DNA from: Akebia trifoliata
Lineage: Eukaryota; Streptophyta; Magnoliopsida; Ranunculales; Lardizabalaceae
Length of the DNA stretch: 64,000 nt
Assembly: GCA_017979445.1 (NCBI GenBank)
Contig: CM030706.1
Coordinates: 29,920,493 to 29,984,492 of the forward strand
Direction: 5' to 3'
This document shows positions 1 through 12,472 of this stretch, one piece after another. The notes beneath the pieces are model-generated. The model had not been told where the DNA came from and ran no database searches. It saw only the letters and a program-made list of their open reading frames with translations. How positions within the stretch are numbered: the stretch's first letter is position 1; each line of letters begins with the position of its first letter. The position numbers were made by a program, and so were the translations under genes.

Positions 1-339
1 TGAAGAAAAGGTAATTTCATGAGATAAATCGAGTTAGAACAACCCATGTTTTTGACAGCCCCCAATTCAGTTCTCTGAAATCATCGTCGGCCAGGCAGAT
101 CTCCAAGGAAGAGGCGGCGCACAGTGGCACTCTTAAATCACCTTGTTCCCTGAATAGACGTAGTTTATCCCCCTCGTATCAACAGGGTAAGATTTTTCTA
201 GGCATCGACTTTGATCAAGGACTGCAATTGGTGTTTTTTTTTAAATCTATCCTTTTTTTTTAAGTTGAATGCATTAGAGTAGATTGATCAGTTGTTATCT
301 TTGTTAGATCATAGATGGATCATGAACTTTATTCGATAT

Positions 340-1283
340 GGGTCGTGGACCCGATTTGTAGTGGATCTGGGTCGTGGATCCAATTCAAGTGGATCTGGGT
401 CATGGACCCAAACGAAATGGATCTGGGTTGGACCTAATTGAGATGGATCAGGGTCAAATACCCAAACGAAATGGATCTGGGTCGTGGACCCAGTTGAAGT
501 AGATCTGGGTCGGGGACCCAATTGAAGTAGATCTGGGTCATGCCCAGTTGACATGGATCTAGGTCGTGGACCCAGTTTGGTTGGATCTGAGTCGTTGACC
601 CAGTTGGAAATGGATCTGGGTCGAATACCAAAACCAAGTGGATCTGGGTCATGGACCCAGTTGAAGTGGATCTGGGTCATGCCCAGTTGACATGGATCTG
701 GGTCGTAGATCCAATTTGGTTGGATCTGGGTCATGGACCCAGTTGGAAATGGATCTGGGTCGAATACCCAAACGAAATGGATCTGGGTCGTGAACCCAGT
801 TGAAGTGGATCTGGGTCGGGCCAATTGACATGGATCTGGGTCGTAGACCCAGTTGGAAATGGATCTGGGTCGAATACCCAAACGAAATGGATCTAGGTTG
901 TGGACCCAGTTGAAGTGGATCTAGGTCATGGACCCAATTTGGTTGGATCTGGGTCGTGGACCCAGTTGAAGTGGATCTGGGTCGGGGACCCAGTTGAAGT
1001 AGATCTGGGTCATGGACCCAATTTGGTTGGATCTGGGTCGTGGACCCAGTTGGAAATGGATCTGGGTCGAATACCCAAACGAAATTGATCTGGGTCGGGG
1101 ACACAATTGAAGTGGATCTGGGTCATGGACCCAATTTGGTTGGATTTGGGTCGTGGACAGTTGGAAATGGATCTGGGTCGAATACCCAAACGAAACGGAT
1201 CTAGGTCGTGGACCCAGTTGAAGTGGATCTGGGTCGGGGACCCAGTTTGAAATGGATCTGGGTCGTTAACCCACTTTGAAGTG
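340..1283. repeat. 28-bp minisatellite with a dyad in every unit
   Basis: About 33 tandem units, typically TGGATCTGGGTCGTGGACCC followed by AGTTGAAG. Most units contain the dyad CTGGGTC-n3-GACCCAG. A variant unit has TGGGT-CGAAT-ACCCA, which keeps a stem with a different loop. Unit endings (GAAG, TTGGT, GGAAA, CGAAA) recur in a fixed order, which indicates a higher-order repeat of several units. A few units are 26 bp. It lies in the leader of the partial retrotransposon. All long open frames here are repeat artefacts rich in DPDP-like residues. Confidence 0.95.
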
Positions 1284-1510
1284 AATACTCAATGAAGGAC
1301 GGGTTTGATTATGACCAAAATCGATAGTAAGCCACGTCGGGCAAAATCCGTTTTGAGCAGGATCGATTATGAGTAGTAGACCCTGAGTTTTACAGTAAAG
1401 TGATTCATTTGATCATTTTCAAGCTTTGAAACTCAAAATAAAAAAAAACTTCGAGAAGAAAAGTCGTCAGGATTAACGTAAGGAACAAAATGAGGGAAAA
1501 AAAAAATTTG

Positions 1511-1846
1511 GGTCCGTTTTTCAAGTACGGACCTACCATTTTTTGGCTGGTTCGTGCTTCAAATACGGACCAGAACTTAAAATTTTTTTTTTTTGCACCG
1601 ATCCATGCTTCAAACACGGACTTTACCATTTTCTTGAGTCCGTGTTTCAAACAAGGACCAGAATATGTTTCTTGAGTCCGTGCTTCAAACACGGACCAGA
1701 ACCTTAATTTTTAGGACAAAATTTTTTTTTTCATTCATTTTTCACTGTTCCGTGCTTTAAGCACGGACTTAGTCATTTACTTAAGTCCGTGCTTCAAACA
1801 CGGACCAGAACCTGTTTCTTGAGTCCGTGCTTCAAACACGGACCAG
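1511..1846. repeat. Hairpin-bearing tandem repeat (about 8 copies)
   Basis: Eight irregularly spaced copies of GTCCGTGCTTCAAACACGGAC, a 7-bp inverted repeat around a 7-nt loop, begin near 1511, 1549, 1600, 1636, 1676, 1748, 1785 and 1821. One copy (1748) has CCGTGCTTTAAGCACGG, a nearly perfect longer palindrome. The first copy changes both arms partly (GTCCGT...ACGGAC), so pairing is retained. Spacers are T-rich. It sits between the 28-bp minisatellite and the LTR of the same element. Confidence 0.9.
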
Positions 1847-2655
1847 AACCTGTTCTGGCTCTCCAAACTTGCTCTGTTTTTAGTCATCATCCCATTTTAA
1901 CCCCGAATTTCTGGGTTTTGAGGCACATAGCCTCTATTTTTTGGCTTGGGCCACAAAAAATGTCACCTTTTTTTTTTTTTGATGATGCACATGATAACAT
2001 AAAAAAAGCAGATTTCCCCCTTTTACCTAGGGGGACATATAAACGAGAACAAAATAAAAATATCCTAAGATCTATACAACTTGCCTTCGTGGGCTAAAAG
2101 GGAAATAAACTAAATATTACAATATACACACGTGGGATGGATACGGAGTTAACTTTTGAAAGCCTTAGTGTCCTTTGTCTATTAATTACGCTTCGATGCA
2201 TGTGGTTTATAGGTGGTTTTTCGGCTACCCATTCTTCAAACCTCGATATACACCAAAGTGTACATGTCTTAGGTTGTGAATGAGGTGGATGTTCTCCTCC
2301 CAGCCACCCAAAATAGCGATCTCGGGAGCTTGAGAGTACCGGCATCCGGGATTAGAAACTTAAAGAGAAGGGGGGTGGTTTATGCATAGGGGTATGAATC
2401 GCATGTGCATGTGCGTGCATTTTTTTTTGAAACGTATCCATCCTTACATCCCTTGTCCAACAAAATAAAACACATATACAAAGCACGAAATAAGTAAATA
2501 TTACAAGCATTCCCCAATGAAAAAAAAATAAAAAAGAGACATGAAAAATGTTAGAACGTAAGTACAAATACAAAAAAAATGAAAACATATTTTTTTTTTT
2601 TTTTTTTTAGAAATAATGACCGAATCGGAAGAGGGTCGGACCCACTAGTCTTGCC

Positions 2656-2673
2656 TCCCCAGCGGAGTTGTCA
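2656..2673 (-). promoter_or_regulatory. Primer-binding-site-like sequence of the partial element
   Basis: Minus strand TGACAACTCCGCTGGGGA, three bases from the LTR edge. It differs by a few bases from TGGCGACTCCGCTGGGGA at the same place in the complete element. The position fits the tRNA primer site for minus-strand DNA synthesis. Which tRNA is used was not established. Confidence 0.6.
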
Positions 2674-2676
2674 AGC

Positions 2677-4433
2677 TGTGGACATGGGATTTTCAACATT
2701 TTAAAACATCCCTCCACTTTGGGGTGTTTTGGAGTCGCCACCATTCAAATTGGTAAAAGGGTGTGAATGGTCACCCGATGTCGCATTTTTCGAAAATCAT
2801 ATATTTTGTATGTTTAATGACTCTCGTTGGATAATGCACGTGGCCCAACCTTTGATTCAAGGTAAGGGGGTCCATTTATGGAGTAGGGAAGGTGTTAGGC
2901 ACCCTACTTCATCCAGTAATGTGGTAACCTCGGATTTGGTCTTTTTTAAAATAAAGGAAAATAAAATCGAAAATGATTTGATGTGTGCCCTCAAGTGTGA
3001 GGGACTTTCGATATTGGTTCAAATTATTGAGGGCACCCTTATGAAGAAGGGGCCATTTGGTGATTTAAATCATCGTGGTGTGTGTGAATGTGTAGAGAAG
3101 GGGAGAGTAGAAAAGGGGAGTTGAGGGGTATTATTTGTTCAAACCTACCTTGCTCCAATCTTGATTTTCTTTTGGCTTTTCTTGATGTTCTCCTTTGAGT
3201 CTTCTTTTCTTTTCTTCCTTGATTTGTTTGAGAGAAGGTTGAGAATTGAGAGTGGTAGGATGAGTTGAGAATTGATGGTGGTTATGAGGTAGAGTAAGAG
3301 TAAAGAGTTGAGGTGAGTTGTGGTTTTTTAGAGGTTTTTTGTCAAATTTTCATTAGTTGTTGTGAGGGGAGAATGGAGGGGTTTTTATAGAGGTTGGGGG
3401 GTATTTTGAGGGTATAATGGGGTGAAGGATGAGAATAGTGGATGATGGCATGGGTTTTAGAGAAGAAGAGTGTGAAATTTGAGATGGAAATAAGGATAAT
3501 TTTGTAATGAAGGAAATGGGTTGTTTTTTAACCCAAATGGTTTGGATCTTACCCAAAGCTATTTGGGTAGAGTGTTTGGTGGGGTGAGATGAGTGATGGT
3601 TGATGGGGGGAATGGGGGGTGTAAGGGAGTTGTTTGGAGAATGAGTGTTGAAATGGTTGAAGAGGTAAGATGTTTGATTTTGGGGGATGAGTGGTGTAAG
3701 AGGTTGATTGGTTGGATTTTGGGAGAATTGAAGGGATGATGACATGTGACAAATGGAGAGATGAAGAGATTGGTTGATTGGTGATAGTAGTTGGTTGATT
3801 AGAGAGAAGGGTATAGGGGTGATGGTGGGAGGTATGGGTTGAGGTGATTTTGTAAGAGTGTTTTAAGGGAAAGTGATAGATTGAGATGTGGAAGATATGA
3901 GTTGTGATGTGGGTGGTTGATGGTGTTAGAGAATGGGGAATAAGTTAGGGTATGTAGGGTATGGGTTGTGATGTTGGTGGTTGATGATGTTAGAGGATGG
4001 GGAATAGGTTAGATTAGGGTAGGGTTATGGGTTGAGTTGATTTTTGGAGGGAAGTGATGGAGTTGGTTGATTTTTTAGAGAAAGGTGATGGAGATGGGTG
4101 ATTAGATGAGGGAGGTGGGAGGGGATAATGACATGTGTCATATTTTGGTGTTGAATTGGTGATTGGTTTGATGTAGATGATTGGTTGGATTGGATTTGGG
4201 TAGTGAATTGGGCTTAGGTTATGAGTTGGGCTTAGGTTGGGTTGGGTTTATGTTGGATTGGGTTATAGAATAGGATAGTTTTGATTTTAGGTTGGGTTTA
4301 GGTGTGGGCTTGGACCATTTATGGAGAGGGGAATAGGATTCTTGAAAGCATTGGTTTTGTGAGCCCAATACGTTTTATTATTATTTTTTGGCATTTTTGC
4401 GTCGAGGACCCGCTCAAATTTGGGTGTCTATAT
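2677..4433 (-). repeat. 5' LTR of the partial Ogre/Tat-like element
   Basis: About 1.76 kb, starting TGTGGACATG and ending GTGTCTATA. This resembles the TGTAGACAC...GTGTCTACA ends of the LTRs at 41076-43110 and 58063-60054. Shared blocks include GGAGTCGCCACCATTCA, GTGTGAATGGTCACCCGATGT and TTAGGCACCC. A TATA-like box (minus strand TATAAAAA, 3382-3389) lies where the other LTRs have TATAAATA. The last base pair seems mutated from CA to TA. The target duplication cannot be tested because the other end is outside the window. Confidence 0.75.
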
Positions 4434-6789
4434 TTTGCGTTACTTTGAATTGAACTATAAAAATTACATGATGTCAAATCTTGTATTCAAGTTTTTCATT
4501 TTCAAAAACCCATTTTTCAATTTAAAGAACTCTGAAAATATCACGTTTTCGACCTTAGCCAAATTTTCAAAACTTTTCATGATTTTGGTACTTTGATTTC
4601 TTGCATTTGTCAAAACCTTGTTTTGACTAAATTTTGGTAATTTTTCGATTGAATAATCAAAATAAATTTAAAATTTTGAAAAAGGAATGTTGTGCTTAAA
4701 AAATCGAAAAGTGAAAATACCAAAAATAAGGGGATGAAACGATAAAATGTCTGAATCACACCTGATGAGTGATGTCTGCATTATATATTGTTATGTTGTG
4801 TGGGGGTTGGTGAACAGATATCCAGGATAATTAATCGTGGTTGCATGTTTATTTTCTTTCTGTAGCATAAGGCATAGTTTACTTTCTGTTCTGTTATTTA
4901 TTTTAGGTTGGTGGGCTACAATTGCATGGTAGGAAACTGGATATTCATTCTCAATCTTGTAATGTTAATTTCTCATTTATTTTCAAAGAAAAATGATATA
5001 TATATATATATATTGTGAGTTGTTAAAAAGCTTGTGAATGCTTGAAGGGATAATATATCATATCATCCAGAGTGATGTACTATCCTAGGATATACGGTAA
5101 GGATAACTAAGCTTATACGTGGTATAAGACGTTTATTAGAGTGACGTCATAATTGAATTCAAGTTTATTCATCTCTATCTTTACTAGTGAACTTGTAATG
5201 CAAAGGTTGTCATACATAAATGGGATGTTATATTAAGAATCATATGCATGCCTGATAGGCATAGATGAAGATGATTGGTTAGTGATCATTAACAATCTAA
5301 AGTAGTCGAACGTTCTAACACATCGAAAAGAGACTCATTGCTTACAATCACATCAACGGCCAGCCTGAAATGGATAAATGGTCAATCAAGTGTGATAAGT
5401 GCAACGACTTACCACAAAATCAAAAACTAAAAATCAGTAAAGTATTATAACATCATCTCTCGACTGGAAACGATCCAGTCTTGAATCTCAACTTTCTAAT
5501 TTCACTACTCCATTATTGTGTATTATATATCTATTGTTTTATTTTGAATTATAAAATGAAATGCATGTTTAATGTTTTCATGTTGCCAATTAGATTTCTA
5601 TAAAAAGAAAATACTATAATGAGTACTACTGACTAATGTAATGTAAATCTTTTAAAATATTTAATTGCTCATCTTTGTTATATGTACCAATTAATCTTAG
5701 TTTAATTTGTAAAATTTTGCATGTATTAAAATGTTTCAATATGCTTACTCGTTCATGTTTAAAAGAGATTATTAGTAGGCATTGTTTGTGAACGTACTAG
5801 GTAATCATTGTTACTCACCCTTTCCTTTCTACATTTTAGCTTTAGAACTTCTAATTGGTGAGATAGGCATAAAGGCGACGAGTGAGAATTATCTGGTGGG
5901 TCAGATTGACGATCAGAGTCCGTTGCCTAGTGAGCACTGGAACTACACCCATTAACGTTGTCAGTTTCGTCCAAGATGTATATAAATTTTGGGGATAGGT
6001 ATTAGGTTTATATTAGAGTGAGGGTATATTTTTGGTAATCTTGTATATTTTTACCTTCCGTTCTCTGATCTACATTATATTGCTCGATGTACCTTTGGTT
6101 TCCGTTGTTATCATATTTTGTTTAAGTTACATATACATACATGATTTGTTGTATATTGGTTTATCAGGTTTTCGAGCACCTTGGAATGCTAATATAAACA
6201 ACAACAAAAAAAACCTAGTACCTCGAGATCTAGCATAGAGATTTGTGTTAGTCTTTCGGGAGCGCTATATTGTTAGGTCCCATGAAGGTCTTTCTTATCC
6301 CTTCAATTTAGAGATTTCTCTTCTTAAGTCCTAATTTTCCTTTTTCAGCTAATTAATTTAATGGGCGAATGCCTCAATATTCTACCTAATACCTTGAAAC
6401 ATTTCATAGTGCCTTGTTGCAATATCCTTAAGCTATTTCATCATCTTCAAAAGAACACTAGTAGAAGACTTCCTCTTACCCCTACTTTCTTCCTCCTCAT
6501 TTGATTCATTTTCGGCCTTAAACACAAATCAAAATAACAGATCAATACGATACAAAATATAGTATGATCCTTACAAACGATTAATCATTTGATATGATAT
6601 ATATACATTTAGCAATTTTTTTATTACCCCTTCCCACGTTTCATTTCTGAAATACCAAGCCTAGCTATGGGCTACAAGCAAGAAATATGAAATTTAATCA
6701 TTTTAATATAACTTAAAACGAATCACATTTTTATTATAATTAATAAATCACATTCCTTAGCTCTTTTTAAAAAATCACATAATCTATGG
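4434..6789. other. Gene-free AT-rich DNA
   Basis: I see no supported gene here. There is an (AT)n run at about 4996-5013. Open frames are short and have no recognisable motif. The stretch about 5820-6000 (GTGAGATAGGCATAAAGGCGACG...) looks like degraded repeat DNA but I could not assign it. Confidence 0.5.
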
Positions 6790-7383
6790 AACCCCTCTTA
6801 AACTTATGGGGTTGCCATTTCAGAATTCGTGGAAAGGTGATAGTTATAAGTTCTGGAGCTATCTCCAGAACATGCTCAAATACCCAGATCTGTAAAATAT
6901 ATTATCAAATAAATCAATAAAAAAAATTAAAAATTTGATAAAATGAGTTTTCAAACCTATAAAGTTATCGGGCATTCGTACATGGTGTACACATCTTTAC
7001 TCATTTGCTTGACAATCATTTCAATTGAAGCAAGTAAATACTAAAAAACAACTCTTTCCCCATGGATAATTGTTAAATTTCACCATGTCATCATCAAGGT
7101 GAACATACTCCCAATCTATAGAATTATTTGTATTCCCTATCAAAAAGTCAGCCAGAACATACAATATGGACAATTTAACAAATAAGTCGTCAGAAATATC
7201 ACTCTTTAGAGCTTCTTCAATTTCCTTCCTCTTCAACCTTTTTAGACCGCAATGAATATTCATGAATACAATATTTCTTAAATAAGAAGAAGCCTCATCA
7301 TTAGAAATAGAAGGAAGAGCTTCAGAGTCTCCAAGCTTAGGCCCTAGCATAAGGGCTATATCCATTTTTGAGAGTAGAATCAC
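6790..7383 (-). pseudogene. DUF1985-like transposon gene fragment
   Basis: The reading frame at 7383-7021 contains LYVLADFLIGN, VHLDDDMVKFNNYPWGK and an upstream SYLRNIVFMNIHC segment. These resemble the DUF1985 domain found in plant transposon proteins, often with Ulp1-type peptidases in MULE or CACTA elements. It runs on after one frameshift to about 6965. A plausible intron (acceptor TTTTACAG next to 6891) is followed by IWVFEHVLEIAPELI at 6890-6790, matching the usual segment downstream of that domain. An acidic-basic stretch about 6540-6440 (ENESNEEEESRGKRK) may be a further exon. No start codon context, Ulp1 catalytic part or terminal repeats were seen, so it is a broken fragment. Confidence 0.6.
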
Positions 7384-7389
7384 AACTTT

Positions 7390-10300
7390 TCCAATCTTAA
7401 ACTTATCTGGAGCCTCATGATACCCTTAGTAGACTATCCACAATGTCTCCAACAAAAATAAGATTCTTGGGCATTTGAAAAAATTAAGAAAATATTGATT
7501 CATAGGGCAACGACTTTCTTTCTTCCCTCAGCCCCTTGTAGAATTTGACGATTTTTTTCCCGCCACACTTACTACAAGTCTTGGGATTCTTTCTTTACTC
7601 TGTCGGAAAAATTATAGGTTATAATGAAGTGCCAAAAAATGTATCACAATGCATTATTATTATAGAAAAATGCAAACATATTTACGAAAGTGCTACAATA
7701 TTTTACAAAAGCGTAAACATATTTTACTAAAGTGTAATAATATTTTACAAAACGTCTAGGTCAAAACCCACTTATAACAGCATAGTAACTTTAAAAAAGC
7801 ATAAAAATATTTTACCAAAGTGCAACAATATGTTATCTTTTCATATTTACGTTAATGGAATAATAAAACACTGAGGTATTGATTCAAACACTGATTTATT
7901 GATACTTTAATGAAATATTAAAGGTTTTATAAGAATAGTAAACATGGAAAAACACAAAACATGGTTAACCCGAAACTCTTACCTATTGTTTTCTTTTTCT
8001 CGGCGTCATTCTTACCATGTTTCATCTTTCACTTATCCATTTACATGGTTCAGAAACAGTAAACGGAGAAAATAGTGAAAATGAGAAGACAAGAATATGA
8101 GATTAATTTTGGGTTTTTTTTTGTCGAACGTGTAAAGCATAGTGGGTAGTGCACCTCAGTAATAATTGGTAACTTCTACAAGTTCCCCCAATGAGGCCAA
8201 AAATTAATTGTGATTTTATGGCCAATTCAAAATTACATCCCTTGACCAAGGTCAATACACGTGATTATGATTCGTTGGGAATTACAATTTCATTAAATCT
8301 ATATCGGTTGTCATATGAAAAAGAATTGAATTTTTGAATAACTTGATGTGACGTATCATGGACACGTTTCACTTTTGAAAAGATGTGTGACGACTCAACA
8401 TAGCACGATGATATAAAGTTGGACACCATTATAAAGTTTGATATTATTAAATAAAATGTTACGTTACAAATACATTATGCTAATGTAAATTACAAAACAC
8501 TTCGATAAAAAAACGCATTTTCATTCTTCTTCTCCATTTGAAATCTTCTTCTTCCTCTTCCTACTTTTCTTCTTCTTCTTCTTCTTTGTATTTATGTTTT
8601 CAAACTTTTTCTGAAATCTTTTCTCTATCTGAATTTTATTCTTCTTCTACTAAAATCTTCTCCTTCATTTTCAGTCTTTTGTTTCTTCTTATTTACGTCT
8701 TCTTCTACTATTGGTATCAATTCAAATCTTATCTTGTAAAACATCTTCATTTTCCATCTCTATTAAGTCTTTTTCTATGTTCCTTTTTCAATGATTTTTT
8801 ATTCCAGTGAAAACTTTAGCGGAAATGACAGTGAGATGAGAGAAATATAGTATATTTTGAAAAAGTGTAATAATTACACCTGCAAAGGATGATAGTAGGA
8901 GATTTAATGTCAAATTAGAGGTAAAGGACATTTTGGGCATAAAAATACATATTTTGTTGATGTGGCAATTTTGAAGGGTAAACTGTCAATTCTAAAGTGA
9001 TCAAGCCTGAACACCTAACTTATGATCATGAATCACTAAAAAATCCTTAAAAAATAAGTGATGGGAGAATACTTGTGAACCCTACCTTCTTGACGCACAT
9101 TAGCAAGTGCAATCGTAAGTAAATCTGTTAAAAATGGATAAAATTAGCTCTGTGACCCGTCATCCTCATCTCATTCAGTATGCTAAAAATTGAATAAGTG
9201 TCTCCTATGTGGAAGGAAGTAGTTGGGTGAGCCCACGTATTGTGAATCAAATTGGCATGTGAAAAATAAGTGCCAATAATGATTGTGGATCATCGTTGTA
9301 TATTTTCATGCTCGTCTTCCTTGCACATGCCCAATCTTTCTATTTGTTGGATTATGTACTTATCCAACATCATGACATTATGTTCTCTATCATAGCTTCA
9401 TAGGTGAGTCTAACACAATTATCAATGGGTAATATTTAACGTGAAACCCTTTCCATACTACCATAGTAAGATTTTGAGCCTTACCATATGGATTACCACA
9501 TCAAAAATCCATTACAATAGCCCTATAAGTTTCATGAAAAAAATTAGAAGAAAAAAAAAAACAATTTCTTTTGAACAAGATCCAAGGTTTTGAAAATAAA
9601 CGATTTCCGAACTTCTACGTACTCCAAAACTTAAAAGTGAAATTCAATGGTGAAAAATAACTTCTTTTTTTTCCCATATTTATAGAATTTCTTCCTCTAC
9701 AACGCTGAAGCATCGGATCATGTTTTTGGATGCCAAGAGATGAGCCCAAGGATCCTTAGTAAGGATGAAATCCTTACTAACTTGGTAAGGCTAGGGGGAC
9801 TCGTATTTAATAGAAATCTTAATCCAAACTTGTACTGAAAATCTCAGTTCTAATTTATTTTTGTTTTTAAAAAACACTTTTCTTAATAACTTAGTAAGGA
9901 AAAAAAGCCTTGTAAAACTCATCCACCCTCAAAACAAATCATCATGATTTTTTTCGGAGCTCAAGGTTTTGTTTGGATGGTGGAAGTACCCTCATAAGAC
10001 CTTTTTTCTTTACTAAGTTAACCAGGTTAGCCTTACTCTCATTTTTATACGTAATTAGAATTGGGTATAAGTTCGTTCAACTTGTCATTCTTTTGTATTG
10101 CAGCTGATTGAATATTTCTATAATTTTTAAAGTTAATGATATTAAATAACATTTTCATATAATCTATGTATTCAAGATTAAAATTGATCATTTCTCACTG
10201 AAAAAAATGATTAAGAAGGTGAATTTTAATGTTTGAAAAAAAAATTAACATTAACTCATTTAAGAAGTTTTCTTATGTAAGAAAATTCTACAATCATTCA

Positions 10301-10700
10301 ATACATATTTTTCTTTCACCTCTAATTCTTAAGAACTGGAATCTACCCATGACAATTGGTGGTTCTGATTCAGTTTTCACTTAGTTTTAGAATTGGAATG
10401 AAAAATCACAAGAATCAAAAAAAAATTTATTAAAAAAAAAATGCTTGCTCAAATTCTAGATACCTAAGGAATCAAATTAGAACCAAGCCATTGACACCCT
10501 TCGATCTCACTCTTGAAATATATATATATATATATATAAACCTCAAACATCTTTGAGATTGAGCATCAAACGTACCACCACTAGGAAAATGATCAATTAG
10601 AAAACCTGTAGTTTTCATTGAAAACTTTTAGTTGATGATGCAAACTTAATTTGAGATCAGAAAAGTTTATGAAAAAGAAAATGTTGAACTGACAAAAAGA
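7390..10700. other. Gene-free DNA with diverged repeats
   Basis: No supported gene. A TCT/CTT-rich microsatellite-like tract at 8521-8590 explains the serine-rich frame there. The segment about 9055-9245 (GTGAACCCTACCTTCTTGACGCACATTAGCAAG, then GGAAGGAAG..GTTGGGTGAGCCCACGTA) has a diverged second copy at about 13975-14225, so it belongs to an unclassified dispersed repeat. Confidence 0.5.
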
Positions 10701-10833
10701 ATTTACTACGATTCTCACAAGTCTGATGTGGGATGTGCACATAATCATAGATGTGTTTCTTCACGATACGAGTAAAAATCATCTACAATTATGTATGCAC
10801 GTCCATGCCAAAATTATGAGAATCACAGTAAAT
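10701..10833. mobile_element. Foldback MITE-like element
   Basis: Two arms of about 54 bp (10701-10753 and 10780-10833) are imperfect inverted repeats around a 26-nt loop: ATTTACTACGATTCTCA...CATAATCATAGATG against CATCTACAATTATG...GAGAATCACAGTAAAT. The neighbouring TAGCACGACTC resembles the GAGTCGTG end of the element at 16821. No clear target duplication was found. Confidence 0.7.
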
Positions 10834-11077
10834 CATGTGTCACCCTAGCACGACTCGAAAAGTGCCAAAATACTTTCTAGAAACACCAACCATTAAATGG
10901 TAGATATGGATGCATACGTGGGTTGAAAGCTGAAAAAAAAAAAAGAGTAAATGCAAAGTTAGATAACGGTAGCTTACCTTGTAGTATAGGATACTTAACT
11001 CTATTGAAAAAGACTTCCAACCTCTCTCCTTTGGTTGGTCAATTAGGGTAAAAAAAAAATGAGGGATAACCATTAAA

Positions 11078-11171
11078 TTAAAGTGGAATAAATACAAATT
11101 GAATTTTGTACGCTCTTTATTTCAATTTGTATTTATTGCACTTTTAAAGGTGTTCCCTTAGGGACGTTAAC
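11078..11171. mobile_element. Small foldback element
   Basis: TTAAAGTGGAATAAATACAAAT (11078-) pairs with ATTTGTATTTATTGCACTTTTAA (-11147), followed by GGTGTTCCC...GTTAAC. It shares AAAGTGCAATAAATACA with the element at 11467-11630 and so is probably the same family. Confidence 0.6.
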
Positions 11172-11466
11172 TAGACCCAAAAATGAGCCGTCACGCTTTA
11201 GGCAGTAGAACAGGATGCGATTTTGGGAATAAAGGGATAGCTTATTTCTGTGGACGATGGACGCTTTAATTAATGAGATAGTGAAATCTTACCAAAATTA
11301 GTTACACTTTCTCGATGAAAATGACATAACTTTATTCGCCACTGAGCCATTTCTCTGAAACAAAACTGTCAGATGTCTTTAATCCACAGATTGACACGTG
11401 TACAATTTGTGTGGAGGCAAGTGTGCCTATCAAATTGGTCGAATCCAACTTCTATGTATAGGGTTT

Positions 11467-11630
11467 TGTTAACATGTGCCCTTAAAGTTCAGTAAATACA
11501 CTTTCAAAATTGGAATCCAAAGGATATTTTGATTTAAAAAAATAATATTTGTAAAGTTATTTTCGATATAAAATTCAATTTTCAAAATGTATTTATTGCA
11601 CTTTAACGTGTGTCAGACACACGTAACTAA
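11467..11630. mobile_element. MITE-like inverted-repeat element
   Basis: Left end GTTAACATGTGCCCTTAAAG..CAGTAAATACACTTTCAAAATTGGAAT. The right end is the complement of GTTACGTGTGTC...TTAAAGTGCAATAAATACATTTTGAAAATTGAA. The ends pair over roughly 50 bp with small gaps. There is no coding capacity. Confidence 0.65.
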
Positions 11631-11742
11631 GAACCTTATAAATCTTTCTCGAATAATTAATAATTTTTAAATAATTATAAAAGTATTCCACAAATTAATA
11701 AAGACAACCCACATTATAATTGAATTGTTGTCTCAAATGAGT

Positions 11743-11830
11743 TAAAAATTTTGGAATGAAATTAATTTTTATGAGGAAGATCTCATCTCTATGATGAGGA
11801 TATTATCCTCGTCAAAAATCCATTCATTCA
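11743..11830. repeat. Foldback repeat, copy 1
   Basis: GTTAAAAATTTTGGAATG, then TTTTTATGAGGAAGATCTCATC and a partly complementary GATGAGGATATTATCCTCGTCAAAAA. The same order recurs at 32823-32910, so this is a dispersed foldback family. Confidence 0.6.
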
Positions 11831-12472
11831 GAATCTTTTAATCTTTATAATACAAAACAATTCAACTATTGTGTGAATTGTCCTTTAATTCATGGGGTGC
11901 TTTTATAATTATTCATAATTTTTTTACTCAAAAATTTTCATTTGATCTATACTTAGTTGATGTGGCAAGACACAGGACCATTGATACTTTTTCTTTGTGT
12001 ATCTTGAAGAAAAGTATCATGTCAATCGCATACATACCAAGTGTAAATTTTTAAGTCAAAAAATAACAACTCTTTTAAAATTTATTTATTTTAATCACAA
12101 ACCTTTGATAAAAATGGACTGATCTCACCTATAAGGATCATCGGTCATAATAAATTTTGGTTGAAGTGGATCCATCAAAGGCAGGGTAAATTTGAGAGAT
12201 TAGTGGGCCAAAATAATGTGTCATATGGCAATCGTTCGGGTCATGGAGTCTAAGATAGTTAATATTATCGGTGGTCATGTGCTATAAAACTTTTACTCTC
12301 ATAACCATACTATATGAGATTTTTTTTTTATCATCCAATTGTATGTCAATAATTCTCACCATGATGATCATCATCCTAACAAAATCAATTTACTTGAGCA
12401 CAATTATTTACATAAAAATATTTGACATAAATTTTCAAAATAGATTTTTAATAGTAAAATATATTAAAATTT

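Larger units (their letters stand above)
1..4433 (-). mobile_element. Partial Ogre/Tat-like LTR retrotransposon (5' LTR and leader)
   Basis: The 5' part of a giant Ty3/gypsy element coded on the minus strand, cut by the left window edge. Three blocks match the complete element at 41076-60054. Bases 150-230 resemble its leader at 56580-56680 (TAGACGTAG...TATCCCCCTCGTA). Bases 1918-1960 match the GAGGCACAT...GCCTC and TTTTGGCTTGGGCC motifs at 57437-57481. Bases 2656-4433 match its primer-binding site and LTR. No gag or pol lies inside the window, so the coding part should be to the left. It is older or more distant than the complete element, since the LTRs align only in blocks. Membership of the same lineage is inferred from these matches. 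Confidence 0.75.

Noticed and set aside
309..1104. Several long open frames with DPDP/PRPRS-rich proteins
   Set aside because: They are translations of the 28-bp minisatellite in all frames; a 28-bp period gives long frames without coding meaning.
3353..3752. Overlapping minus-strand frames rich in P, S and H
   Set aside because: They lie inside the LTR of the partial element, in a G/T-rich strand; low complexity, not coding.
8538..8810. Serine/leucine-rich frame of 90 codons
   Set aside because: Generated by a TCT/CTT-rich low-complexity tract; no conserved motif and no gene context.
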